Assembly: GCF_000488215.1 (NCBI RefSeq)
Contig: NZ_KI530712.1
Location: 1-64,000, forward strand
Source: Acinetobacter nectaris CIP 110549
Lineage (GTDB): Bacteria; Pseudomonadota; Gammaproteobacteria; Pseudomonadales; Moraxellaceae
DNA: 64,000 nt
Direction of reading: 5' to 3'
The position numbers and the translations under genes were made by a program. The notes beneath the pieces were generated by a model. It did no database searches, was not told the origin of the DNA, and saw nothing but the letters and a program-made list of their open reading frames with translations. Shown piece after piece: positions 28,819 to 35,588 of the stretch (positions are counted from its first letter, which is position 1; every line of letters begins with the position of its first letter).

Positions 28819-28900
28819 GTTTCCAATGGTAAACATATTGATTGATATTTGAAGAAACTTATGGTTTACTATAGGAAACTATTAGTTTATCGAGGGAAAC
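28819..28900. promoter_or_regulatory. Right operator cluster (three 16-bp repressor sites) with pR/pRM
   Basis: GTTTCCAATGGTAAAC at 28819-28834, GTTTACTATAGGAAAC at 28864-28879 and GTTTATCGAGGGAAAC at 28885-28900. The last ends exactly at the cro-like ATG and contains its GAGGG ribosome site. pR probably uses a -10 overlapping the middle operator (TTTACT or TACTAT near 28865-28872) with TTGATA at 28842-28847. Exact promoter spacing is uncertain. Confidence 0.78.
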
Positions 28901-29089
28901 ATGACCGTAGATGATTTGAAGCATCATTACGGTGTCAAAAATGATTATGAAGTTGCTCAAATCATAAAAAAGACACGTGGTGCGATTAGTAAGTGGCGAG
29001 CAAAGGGTATTCCAACAAGCACCCAAGCAATTCTACAAATCCAAACCAATGGCGCATTAAAAGCCGATTTAGACCAAAGCGCAGCCTAG
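28901..29089 (+). CDS. Cro-like repressor
   Basis: 62 residues with one helix-turn-helix: KNDYEVAQIIKKTRGAISKWRAKGIPTSTQAILQIQ. The layout (short N-terminus, HTH, no dimerisation tail) fits the Cro/YdaS-like regulators encoded divergently from cI. It should bind the same GTTTAC-type operators and shut pRM. Its start codon directly adjoins the third right operator. Confidence 0.78.
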   Translation: MTVDDLKHHYGVKNDYEVAQIIKKTRGAISKWRAKGIPTSTQAILQIQTNGALKADLDQSAA

Positions 29090-29097
29090 GAACACCC

Positions 29098-29385
29098 ATG
29101 AAAAGTCGCAGCAAAATCACAAAAGAGATCGTTCGGACGAAGAAGAAGACTGTTTGTATGCCAACACACCTGCCTGAAGATGTTGCGTTGCATATTGCGC
29201 AAGAAGCATATGAGCGTGGTTGGTCAAACAGTGGATATTTACGTTGGTTAGCCATGGAGGATATGGATCGTTGTGAAGATGGCAAGAATCTTATGGCAGA
29301 AGTATCGGGAATACCTAGAGAACGATTCGATTTGTTCGAACAAACAAAACAATCCGTACGAAACGAACGCAATAAAAAAGCCTGA
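29098..29385 (+). CDS. Early phage protein in the cII position
   Basis: 95 residues from the ATG at 29098 (AGGA ribosome site). A basic N-terminus (MKSRSKITKEIVRTKKKT) precedes a compact helical core (LPEDVALHIAQEAYERGWSNSGYLRWLAMEDM). The core could be ribbon-helix-helix-like, but I do not recognise a family. It lies 8 bp after cro and just before a terminator, the place of cII in lambda. A regulatory role is inferred from position only. Confidence 0.55.
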   Translation: MKSRSKITKEIVRTKKKTVCMPTHLPEDVALHIAQEAYERGWSNSGYLRWLAMEDMDRCEDGKNLMAEVSGIPRERFDLFEQTKQSVRNERNKKA

Positions 29386-29405
29386 TCGTCGAGTATCAGG
29401 CTTTT
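29380..29405. terminator. Bidirectional terminator (tR1-like)
   Basis: GCCTGAT/ATCAGGC stem, T4 on the plus side and A6 before it (so T6 for leftward transcripts). It would limit pR transcription before the antirepressor-like and replication genes. Confidence 0.8.
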
Positions 29406-29434
29406 AGGTTCAAAAACTAGTAGGAAGATGAACG

Positions 29435-30079
29435 ATGAATATGTTAACAGAATTTCAAAAAAATGCAAAAACAATGAGTACGCGCTTAATTTCTGAATTA
29501 ACGGAAAAGCGCCATCCTGATGTTAAGCGTGATGTTGAGAATATGCTCTCGCAACTGGATTTAGATGTGAGCAGTTTTGCTCATATCTATATTGATACTC
29601 AAAACCGCAAACAAACTGAATATTTGTTAGATGAAGATTTAACAATGACTCTAGTTACTGGTTATAACGTGGTTTTACGCAATCGAGTTATTAAACGCTG
29701 GAAAGAACTAGAAAATCAACAACAACTCCCACAGTCATTTGCTGAAGCACTTCAACTCGCAGCAGATCAAGCGAAGCAACTTGAATTGCAAGCACCCAAA
29801 GTTAATTTCTACGACAAATTAGCAGACCGAACTACCTTAATGAACGCAACTCAAGTCGCTCAAAAAATCAGTATGTCTGCTCAGAAGCTCAATAAGATTT
29901 TAGACACACTCAATGTCTACAGCCATGCCGTGAAGCGTGGTCGTGTGTTTAAGCAATGGTTCATAGATCAAGGCTATGGAGAGCTGAAAGAGACAGATTT
30001 GGGCTACTCACAAGCGATGTTCACGACAAAGGGTGAGCAATGGGTATTTGAGCAACTAACGAGTGAGGGCATTATTTAA
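29435..30079 (+). CDS. Rha/KilAC-type phage antirepressor-like protein
   Basis: 214 residues. The N-terminal part resembles Rha regulatory proteins (MSTRLISELTEKRHPDVKRDVENML with the TEYLLDEDLTMTLVTGYN block). The C-terminal part (about residues 125-212) is a KilAC/ANT-like domain: LMNATQVAQKISMSAQKLNKIL and QGYGELKETDLGYSQAMFTTKGEQWV. Such proteins bind DNA or repressors and shift the lytic decision. The next gene starts at its stop codon (TAATG). Confidence 0.78.
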   Translation: MNMLTEFQKNAKTMSTRLISELTEKRHPDVKRDVENMLSQLDLDVSSFAHIYIDTQNRKQTEYLLDEDLTMTLVTGYNVVLRNRVIKRWKELENQQQLPQSFAEALQLAADQAKQLELQAPKVNFYDKLADRTTLMNATQVAQKISMSAQKLNKILDTLNVYSHAVKRGRVFKQWFIDQGYGELKETDLGYSQAMFTTKGEQWVFEQLTSEGII

Positions 30080-30954
30080 TGAGTTCAATGAACATTCAAC
30101 TAATGACACTTGTTGATACACTCAATGAGCGTCCTATCGCATTCAATAAGCACTATGTAGACCTCGGCTGTGGCATCACAGGTGCACTAATGTTGTCTCA
30201 ACTGGTGTATTGGACAAAGAAGACAAATAACGCCAATGGGTGGATTTACAAGACAGGTGTGGAGTGGACTGAAGAAACAGGTTTAACGCGTCGTGAGCAG
30301 GAAACAGCACGTAATAAACTTAAAGAATTAGGCTTTATCACAGAGCATAAACACGGTGTTCCATGTAAGGTTTTCTTCAAGGTTGAATACGAAGTTTTAT
30401 ACCAAGCATTGATCAATCTTGCACAAGAAAAACCATGTGCAAAACGTACAAACAAGAATGCACAAAACAGCCAATCTAGTTTGCACGAAACCGACAAGCA
30501 AGTTTGCACGAAAGCGCCAAACTGTGATGGCGGAATCCGCCAAACTAATACAGAGATTACTACAGAGAATACAACAGAGATTACTACAGATATTAAGAGC
30601 GTAAGACACACACGCAAAAAACAACCTGCAAAATTCTCATTTGAAAACGAGCTTATGAAACTTGGAGCAAATGAGCGTTACACATCTGAGTTCATGGAAG
30701 TACGAAAAGCGAAACGTGCAGTCGATTCAGAAACCGCATTTAAGCGTTTTATCTCTGAACAACAAAAATCAGGTAAGTCGCTTGATGAAGTCCTAGAACT
30801 CTGCATTGTGAACTCTTGGAAAAGTTTTAATGCGTCATGGAATCAACCACCAGCTGCTAAACAACAACCCGAAGCACCTAAAAGACGTTTTGGGAATCAC
30901 TTCATTGATCAACAGCCAAAGCCAATGAGAGACGTTGGAGGCTACCATGAGTAA
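30079..30954 (+). CDS. Phage replication initiation protein, O-like
   Basis: 291 residues. N-terminal winged-helix region (IAFNKHYVDLGCGITGALMLSQLVYW...TGLTRREQETARNKLKELGFI). A Thr/Asn/Gln-rich variable linker follows at about residues 130-185, and a C-terminal helical domain begins KFSFENELMKLG. This is the layout of phage replisome organisers; the linker often overlaps the phage origin. It overlaps the following gene by 8 bp. Confidence 0.7.
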   Translation: MSSMNIQLMTLVDTLNERPIAFNKHYVDLGCGITGALMLSQLVYWTKKTNNANGWIYKTGVEWTEETGLTRREQETARNKLKELGFITEHKHGVPCKVFFKVEYEVLYQALINLAQEKPCAKRTNKNAQNSQSSLHETDKQVCTKAPNCDGGIRQTNTEITTENTTEITTDIKSVRHTRKKQPAKFSFENELMKLGANERYTSEFMEVRKAKRAVDSETAFKRFISEQQKSGKSLDEVLELCIVNSWKSFNASWNQPPAAKQQPEAPKRRFGNHFIDQQPKPMRDVGGYHE

Positions 30955-31543
30955 CATTTCAAACCTGACTCAAGATGTTGGCCAAAACTTCCCAACTAAG
31001 CTTGCAGATCAAATCTTAGGTGAAATTGAAAGCCTACACGGTGATGACTTCAATAAAAAATATGCCCAGATGAAACAGAGCGAGCTTCTGAGCCTAACTT
31101 GTCGTGTTCTTGATGGTCTTACACCAAACGACATAAAACGTGGCTTAAAACGCCTCTATGAAGAAAAGTGGTGTCCTAAACTTCCTGAGTTTAAATCTTG
31201 GTGCTTACAAGCATCGGATTGGTGGACTGCTGAACATGCTTGGGCAAAGGCAATGCAGTTTGAAGCTGATAAGTCTGTGAAGATTACAACACTAACCAAA
31301 GTCGTTCTTGATGAGGTGCGTCACATCATGGACAACGAGGGGCAAAAATCAGCACATTTTGCATTTCGAGATATTTATCAGGATTACCTTGCAAAAGCTA
31401 AGCAGAAAGGGAAGTTGCAAGAGTTTTATGTCCCTCAAAAAATGGCTCAGTTAGGGCATTCAGAAAGCAACCGCAAAGGTGTTCCGTGCCCAGCGCATTT
31501 AATGAATCAGATCCGCAGTGTGGGTAAACGAGGTGTTGTATGA
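30947..31543 (+). CDS. Phage replication protein, P-like
   Basis: 198 residues from the ATG at 30947, preceded by GGAGG. The central segment (LTCRVLDGLTPNDIKRGLKRLYEEKWCPKLPEFKSWCLQ) matches the style of replication protein P / helicase-loader domains. Directly downstream of the O-like gene, so the pair likely recruits the host DnaB helicase. Family call is moderate. Confidence 0.6.
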   Translation: MSNISNLTQDVGQNFPTKLADQILGEIESLHGDDFNKKYAQMKQSELLSLTCRVLDGLTPNDIKRGLKRLYEEKWCPKLPEFKSWCLQASDWWTAEHAWAKAMQFEADKSVKITTLTKVVLDEVRHIMDNEGQKSAHFAFRDIYQDYLAKAKQKGKLQEFYVPQKMAQLGHSESNRKGVPCPAHLMNQIRSVGKRGVV

Positions 31544-31719
31544 AAGCAGTAGATTTTATCCAGTCACATGGAATTGCAAGAGCAACTAGAATTGTTAAAG
31601 CAGCACCGCAGTGGGCAGTTTATTACGATGCAGAGAAGCGTTGTTATGACGATATACGTTGTGAAAGTAGCGTTTCACTAACTGAGCTTGAGGAAGTGTT
31701 AGTGGGGTGTGGGGAATGA
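31540..31719 (+). CDS. Small phage hypothetical protein
   Basis: 59 residues (MKAVDFIQSHGIARATRIVKAA...), joined by ATGA overlaps to the gene before and after. The start MKAVDFIQ.HG with a WAVYYDAEKRCYDDIRC middle resembles short Acinetobacter phage proteins of unknown role. No domain recognised. The coupled overlaps make a real gene likely. Confidence 0.65.
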   Translation: MKAVDFIQSHGIARATRIVKAAPQWAVYYDAEKRCYDDIRCESSVSLTELEEVLVGCGE

Positions 31720-32336
31720 AAATTCTAATAGCATGTGAAATGTCTGGAACTGTTAGGGATGCATTTATTGCTTTGGGTCACGATGCTATTTCTTGCGATA
31801 TACAAGATACCCAATCTCCTGGTCCGCACTACAAGGGAGATATTCGAGATCTACTTGATTATCCATTCGACATGATGATTGCACATCCACCTTGTACACA
31901 CATTGCCGTAAGTGGTGCTGCTTGGTTTAAAGAAAAAGCATTTGATGGTCGTCAACATGCTGCAGCAAGCTTTTTCATGATGCTTGCCAAGTCAAACATC
32001 CCAAGAGTTTGTATCGAAAATCCTGTTTGCATCATGTCGAGCTTATGGAGAAAGCCTGATCAAATCATTCAACCATGGCAATTTGGTGATGAAGCTCAAA
32101 AAACAACATGCCTATGGTTAAAAGGTTTGCCAAAACTAACGCCAACAAAGATTGTGGATAAGGGTGAAATGGTGACTTTTGCAAGTGGTAAAAGGATGGC
32201 GAAATGGTATGCGGATGCAAGAGGAAGTTCTGAGCGCTCAAATATAAGAAGTAAGACCTTTCAGGGGATAGCTGATGCAATGGCAATGCAGTGGGGTGGA
32301 GATAGTCAGCAGGATTTATTTGGAGCTAGTGCATGA
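31716..32336 (+). CDS. Phage DNA cytosine methyltransferase-like protein
   Basis: 206 residues from the ATG at 31716 (MKILIACEMSGTVRDAF), which overlaps the previous stop (ATGA); a GTG at 31707 is in frame. An N-terminal AdoMet-type start, the catalytic PPC motif in MIAHPPCTHIAVSGA (about residues 56-70) and an ENP motif in VCIENPVCI fit C5-cytosine methyltransferases, shortened in the target-recognition region. No restriction partner is adjacent, so it may protect phage DNA or modify host sites. Recognition sequence unknown. Confidence 0.72.
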   Translation: MKILIACEMSGTVRDAFIALGHDAISCDIQDTQSPGPHYKGDIRDLLDYPFDMMIAHPPCTHIAVSGAAWFKEKAFDGRQHAAASFFMMLAKSNIPRVCIENPVCIMSSLWRKPDQIIQPWQFGDEAQKTTCLWLKGLPKLTPTKIVDKGEMVTFASGKRMAKWYADARGSSERSNIRSKTFQGIADAMAMQWGGDSQQDLFGASA

Positions 32337-32617
32337 AAGCGAATGAGTTTATAAAAAAAGCTGGGTTGAATGAAGTAAAGCGTCTTTTAAGCACAGCAAC
32401 AGTTGCTAACGATAATCAGGTCGGGGTTATCCCTTATAACCCTTTTATTGGCATACCAATTGATATTGGCGAACTAAAACGCCTGATTGAGTCGTATGAG
32501 TTGGTTGGTTCTTTTGGTGGTTTAGAGCATGCCAAATGCTTCTTAGCTGAAAATATTCCTTGTGCAGATTCAGGTGTTTTGAATAAAGCCATAGCTGATG
32601 TGGAGAGCTGTCAATGA
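32333..32617 (+). CDS. Phage hypothetical protein
   Basis: 94 residues, mostly helical (MKANEFIKKAGLNEVKRLL; LKRLIESYELVGSFGGLEHAKCFLA). No domain recognised. ATGA overlaps with the methyltransferase gene before and the next gene after show tight translational coupling within the early operon. Confidence 0.6.
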   Translation: MKANEFIKKAGLNEVKRLLSTATVANDNQVGVIPYNPFIGIPIDIGELKRLIESYELVGSFGGLEHAKCFLAENIPCADSGVLNKAIADVESCQ

Positions 32618-33066
32618 GTTTAGATAATTTGTTAACTACATTGGCTGATCTTGTGCCAAAAAATGTTCCTGAAATTGAAGTGCTGCCAATTACCAATTTC
32701 AAAGTGGGTGACGAAGTCTTAATTATATGGGTTGCAGAAAAAGAAGTTTGGACAGTTTTAGCTTTGTGCAGTGATGGTTATGTTGATATTCGATGCAAGA
32801 CTTCAAAGGCTGCAATGAGCATTCCACTTGAACAGCTTAGATTAGCTAGTCTGCTTCTAAATAAGTTTAAAAAAGGTGACTTGATTGTAGTAATGGATGG
32901 TTTGTATCAGGAAATTTTTACAATTACAAAAGAATCTAACGATGGATTTGTAATTGAGCATGAATCAGATGCGTTTGGGGTACAGGCTTATTCTATTGAA
33001 TACCCATACTCTGATATTCGCCATGCAACCCCCGAAGAAATCAAAGCAGGGAAGCGGTTGCCATGA
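32614..33066 (+). CDS. Phage hypothetical protein with beta-barrel-like repeats
   Basis: 150 residues. Two similar stretches (FKVGDEVLIIWVAEKEVWTVLAL near 30 and FKKGDLIVVMDGLYQEIFTITKE near 88) suggest tandem small beta-barrel (KOW or SH3-like) modules. The C-terminus ends IRHATPEEIKAGKRLP, a tail shared by many Acinetobacter phage proteins. Function unknown. Coupled by a 4-bp overlap upstream. Confidence 0.6.
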   Translation: MSLDNLLTTLADLVPKNVPEIEVLPITNFKVGDEVLIIWVAEKEVWTVLALCSDGYVDIRCKTSKAAMSIPLEQLRLASLLLNKFKKGDLIVVMDGLYQEIFTITKESNDGFVIEHESDAFGVQAYSIEYPYSDIRHATPEEIKAGKRLP

Positions 33067-33104
33067 ATAAACATGACCAAATAGCAAACAAGGAGGCAAT
33101 TTAA
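33063..33104 (+). CDS. Possible 13-residue coupling peptide
   Basis: ATG at 33063 overlaps the previous stop and its own stop overlaps the next start (TAATG). Its interior carries the AAGGAGG ribosome site of the next gene. It may serve only to couple translation; no function is implied for the peptide. Confidence 0.3.
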   Translation: MNKHDQIANKEAI

Positions 33105-33250
33105 TGCCTACTTTCTTTGCAGTAATGCTTTTCTTATTCATGACGAGCTGTAAACCACAAACGAATATAGAAATTATGTTTTATGTCTTGGTTGTAGCAA
33201 TTTTAGTTGGAGGTATCGTTGCACTAAAAATATGGGGGCACGATGCGTAG
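33104..33250 (+). CDS. Small phage membrane protein (48 residues)
   Basis: The AAGGAGG ribosome site at 33090-33096 precedes the ATG. The N-terminal hydrophobic stretch MPTFFAVMLFLFMTSC could be a lipoprotein signal (Cys at 16), and a second hydrophobic helix (IMFYVLVVAILVGGIVALKIW) spans the C-terminal half. It overlaps the start of the VRR-NUC gene by 8 bp. Function unknown. Confidence 0.5.
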   Translation: MPTFFAVMLFLFMTSCKPQTNIEIMFYVLVVAILVGGIVALKIWGHDA

Positions 33251-33527
33251 AGCTGCCAAAGTCGATGCCAATCAAACAGAGATTGTTCAGGCATTACGTC
33301 AGATCGGGTGCACAGTAGAACACTTGCACTCGGTGGGTCGAGGTTGTCCCGATTTGTTGTGTGGATTTCGGAACAATAACTACCTACTCGAAGTGAAGGA
33401 TGGAAGTAAGCCAAAATCAAGTAGAAAGCTAACACCTGATCAGGTGATATGGCATGAAACATGGCGAGGTCGGGTTTACGTGGTTGAGAGTGTAGATCAA
33501 GCAATAACAGTAATACAAAAAGGATAA
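33243..33527 (+). CDS. VRR-NUC domain nuclease
   Basis: 94 residues forming one VRR-NUC fold: an N-terminal helix (VDANQTEIVQALRQIGCTV), then the nuclease core GCPDLLCGFRNNNYLLEVKDG with the D...E-x-K catalytic residues, and a Q/W-containing region (TPDQVIWHETW). Stand-alone phage VRR-NUC proteins act as structure-specific endonucleases, often resolving branched DNA before packaging. It may replace a RuvC/Rap-type resolvase here. It lies 9 bp before Q. Confidence 0.85.
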   Translation: MRRAAKVDANQTEIVQALRQIGCTVEHLHSVGRGCPDLLCGFRNNNYLLEVKDGSKPKSSRKLTPDQVIWHETWRGRVYVVESVDQAITVIQKG

Positions 33528-33536
33528 GGGTTAGAG

Positions 33537-34034
33537 ATGAACGCAGTTGCTGAACGACATATTATGCAGGTAATGGATTGGTCTAAGTACAGTCTAGAAG
33601 AGTGGTTATATCAGTTTGGAGCATGGCAATATTCAAGTTCAGGCACTTGTGGGAAAAGTATCAATCCAATTGCTGTAGCTATGGATCAGGCTGTAGTTAA
33701 ACGTAAGAAGTTTAAACTGGGCGTTAAAAAGCAAAGACAAGTTATTGCAGACTATATGGTCAGTGATCTGGATACTCCTAAGCCTAGAAGAAGTAAGTTT
33801 GAATGTAATATTACTGATGATGAAGCAAGAGCAGTACAGCATTTAATTTTAGATATGCAGGGTAAGTCTGAAATATTAGATGAATGGTTAGATGCTGTGA
33901 TTGATCGTTATTTTTATGGGAATTCATGGTCAGAAATTGCAGTCGATAAAACTGTAAATGATGCTAGACAAGATGTTAAGTGTGGTTTGGCCGCTTTACA
34001 TGTTCGTCATCCATTTATCCCATTCAGTAGTTGA
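33537..34034 (+). CDS. Q-type late antitermination protein
   Basis: 165 residues. The N-terminal half has LEEWLYQFGAWQYSS; the C-terminal half has a KFECNITDDEARAVQHLILDM helix and a HTH-like DRYFYGNSWSEIAVDKTVNDARQDVKCGLAAL, the pattern of phage antitermination protein Q relatives. It is the last gene of the early operon, and a strong promoter begins at its stop codon, exactly the lambda Q-pR' layout. It should let polymerase read through the many hairpins of the late operon. Confidence 0.78.
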   Translation: MNAVAERHIMQVMDWSKYSLEEWLYQFGAWQYSSSGTCGKSINPIAVAMDQAVVKRKKFKLGVKKQRQVIADYMVSDLDTPKPRRSKFECNITDDEARAVQHLILDMQGKSEILDEWLDAVIDRYFYGNSWSEIAVDKTVNDARQDVKCGLAALHVRHPFIPFSS

Positions 34035-34070
34035 CCTTGCGCAAGGCAACTGCTATATTTGTGCTATAGT
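34031..34070 (+). promoter_or_regulatory. pR'-like late promoter with pause-like -10 element
   Basis: TTGACC (34031-34036, overlapping the Q stop codon), 17-bp spacer, TATATT (34054-34059). A second -10-like hexamer TATAGT at 34065-34070 covers the expected start site, where lambdoid pR' promoters carry the sigma-dependent pause at which Q loads. Confidence 0.7.
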
Positions 34071-34157
34071 GAACGAAGTTATAGTAATTCACTAAGGCTT
34101 TAGATAGTCATTCCCAAAATACTCGTCTTTTACTCATTTTAGGCGAGCGAGTTTATA

Positions 34158-34189
34158 GGCTAGATCGATCATGTGGCTAGCCTTTTTTT
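34158..34189 (+). terminator. tR'-like terminator
   Basis: GGCTAG/CTAGCC arms separated by a 13-nt loop and followed by T7, about 95 bp downstream of the late promoter start. Without Q a short RNA of about 120 nt would be made, as with lambda 6S RNA. Confidence 0.75.
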
Positions 34190-34190
34190 A

Positions 34191-34760
34191 TGCGCGTGTT
34201 TTATCAGTTTAGCCGTAAAACCCCGTCCTTTAGGTCGGGGAGGATGTCAAGAATGAGTACGTTGAAGTTATTCCAATAATTTAAATATCGTATTATAATT
34301 TCCACTAAGATGGTCGTATTATTAATTATACTTAGTGGTTTAATTGGGTTGCGATCATCTACTCCGTTTTGGCTTGGATATCCAAGCGCCTGAAAAGGTT
34401 GCACCGTGATTTAGCAGTGGGCGGAGAACAAATAGGCTCACTTTATGTGGGCTTTTTTATTGCCTGTAGATTTACCACCTACAGAACATGCCATCGAGTA
34501 AAACCCCGAACTAGGGTTATTGGTATGCCCACCTTAATGAATCGAAAGCAAGTAAAGTTAGCCATGCATGTAGGGCGGATGTGATTGTGAGTAGCGGTGT
34601 ATTAGCAGTGGCCGAGCTAATATGTCGAAATATAAGGCCACCAAGTTATTTGAATAAAGGTACAGTTTACTATTCCATCTTAGACAGTTATCCCAGCCTT
34701 GAATTATTGCTGTGTTTTACGTTATAAATTATTGATAAGAACAAATAGAAGAGTGTTTAA
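34191..34760 (+). other. Structured non-coding leader between Q and the first late gene
   Basis: No convincing gene. It holds many paired elements: the CCCCG hairpin at 34221-34240, an 8-bp stem CCACTAAG/CTTAGTGG (34302-34309 with 34331-34338), a 16-bp perfect palindrome at 34372-34387, an outer CTCCG/CGGAG stem (34362-34366 with 34422-34426), and a hairpin plus T6 at 34436-34458. A 23-nt unit around TTAGCAGTGG occurs at 34404-34426 and again at 34594-34616. It may be a large structured RNA or Q-dependent leader. A weak frame starting TTG at 34369 crosses these structures and was not called. Confidence 0.5.
34216..34250 (+). mobile_element. IS200/IS605-type right-end-like hairpin (no transposase)
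   Basis: Run of A, then CCCCG-TCCTTTAGGT-CGGGG, then AGGATGTCAA. This is very like the 3' end of IS605/IS1341-type elements, where it forms the end hairpin and the end of the TnpB guide RNA. No tnpA or tnpB reading frame is present nearby, so it is either a solo remnant or a chance look-alike within the late leader. Confidence 0.35.
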
Positions 34761-34979
34761 ATGACAGCGAACGATATCATGTTTTTAGCGTTAGTCGATG
34801 GTGGGATAGCTTCAGTATTTTTAGCTCCATTCTTCTTATTACTTGCTGTTATAGCGTATTTCAAACGAAAGAAAAGTAATAAGTGGAATAAAGCATTTAG
34901 AATCTTTTTATTTTGTGTGGTTGTTTTTGGGATATATGCAGTCCTCTTTGCCTCATTTATTCATGAATTACAAAAATAA
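34761..34979 (+). CDS. Small two-helix membrane protein, first late gene
   Basis: 72 residues, two hydrophobic segments (about residues 16-33 and 48-66) joined by a basic loop FKRKKSNKWNKAF. It is the first open gene after the structured late leader. Size and topology would fit a holin-like or superinfection-exclusion protein, but the holin of the lysis cassette is elsewhere (61831). Function unknown. Confidence 0.5.
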   Translation: MTANDIMFLALVDGGIASVFLAPFFLLLAVIAYFKRKKSNKWNKAFRIFLFCVVVFGIYAVLFASFIHELQK

Positions 34980-35077
34980 CTAATAAGTTATCTAGTCGAT
35001 AGCGTAGACATTCAACTAAGAAGTATTTCTTCTGTGTTTAACTATTCATAAATACCAAACAGTTCGTTTTACCATAC

Positions 35078-35116
35078 CCTGCAAGCCTCTTAACAATGCT
35101 CAAATCGCGGGGTTTT
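35078..35116 (+). terminator. Hairpin with T6 in the late leader
   Basis: CCCTGC/GCGGGG arms (one G-U pair) with a long loop, followed by T6. One of the series of intercistronic hairpins in the late operon. Confidence 0.5.
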
Positions 35117-35252
35117 TTATGATATGACCTACTATAGCAATCGCTATCATGCAAAGTATGATCAAAACGAGTAGAGAAATGGATCTACGCCATATATAGG
35201 TCCATATAAAATCGATTAGATCAATAATAAGGTCGATAAGAATACTGAGCAT
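35100..35252 (-). CDS. Possible 50-residue hydrophobic protein, antisense to the late leader
   Basis: Starts MLSILIDLIIDLIDFIW at 35252 and ends before the T tract of the hairpin at 35078-35116. Almost wholly hydrophobic, with one basic break (WRRS) and a KNPAI end. No good ribosome site. Size and composition recall type I toxins or small phage membrane peptides, but it may be non-coding. Confidence 0.3.
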   Translation of the reverse strand: MLSILIDLIIDLIDFIWTYIWRRSISLLVLIILCMIAIAIVGHIIKNPAI

Positions 35253-35285
35253 TTTGATTACAAATTATTTGTTTTCAAAACTATA

Positions 35286-35314
35286 CCGCATACAGAAATG
35301 TTGTGCGGTTTTTT
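35286..35314 (+). terminator. Hairpin with T6 before the small basic gene
   Basis: CCGCA/TGCGG stem followed by TTTTTTATTGCC. Same module type as at 34436 and 48634. Confidence 0.55.
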
Positions 35315-35349
35315 ATTGCCGACAATTTCTCCTACATAGAGTTAAAACA

Positions 35350-35571
35350 ATGCGTAAAAGTTTATTTATGAGTCGATTATCTTTGGCTTGCTCAATGATC
35401 GTGGAAAGTTTTGGCCGATTAGGAAGATCGATGGCTGCTGGGTATTCAATGCCATCACCAAGTCCAGTCTTTTTAAACTCTCGATTTTTCCATAAACCAA
35501 ATAAGCCAAGCTTCAACCGTATTGGTCAAAAGAAACGTCGTCTATATGCACGTCGACTAGGAAAACATTAA
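35350..35571 (+). CDS. Small basic phage protein
   Basis: 73 residues from the ATG at 35350. Ser/Arg-rich start (MRKSLFMSRLSLACSMIVESF) and a very basic C-terminus (KKRRLYARRLGKH). No domain recognised; the charge suggests nucleic-acid or membrane-surface binding. The upstream in-frame region crosses a hairpin terminator, so the later ATG is preferred. Confidence 0.5.
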   Translation: MRKSLFMSRLSLACSMIVESFGRLGRSMAAGYSMPSPSPVFLNSRFFHKPNKPSFNRIGQKKRRLYARRLGKH

Positions 35572-35588
35572 TAAATAAAGGAGTGCTT

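Larger units (their letters stand above)
34980..35349. other. 370-bp region with hairpins and a short antisense reading frame
   Basis: No plus-strand gene of note. It contains two hairpin/T-tract structures (35078-35116 and 35286-35314, listed separately) and a minus-strand 50-codon hydrophobic frame. The remainder is AT-rich with no recognised signal. Confidence 0.5.

Noticed and set aside
34369-34584. 71-codon plus-strand frame in the late leader
   Set aside because: It starts with TTG, has no ribosome site, and runs through several perfect hairpins and a terminator; composition is not protein-like.
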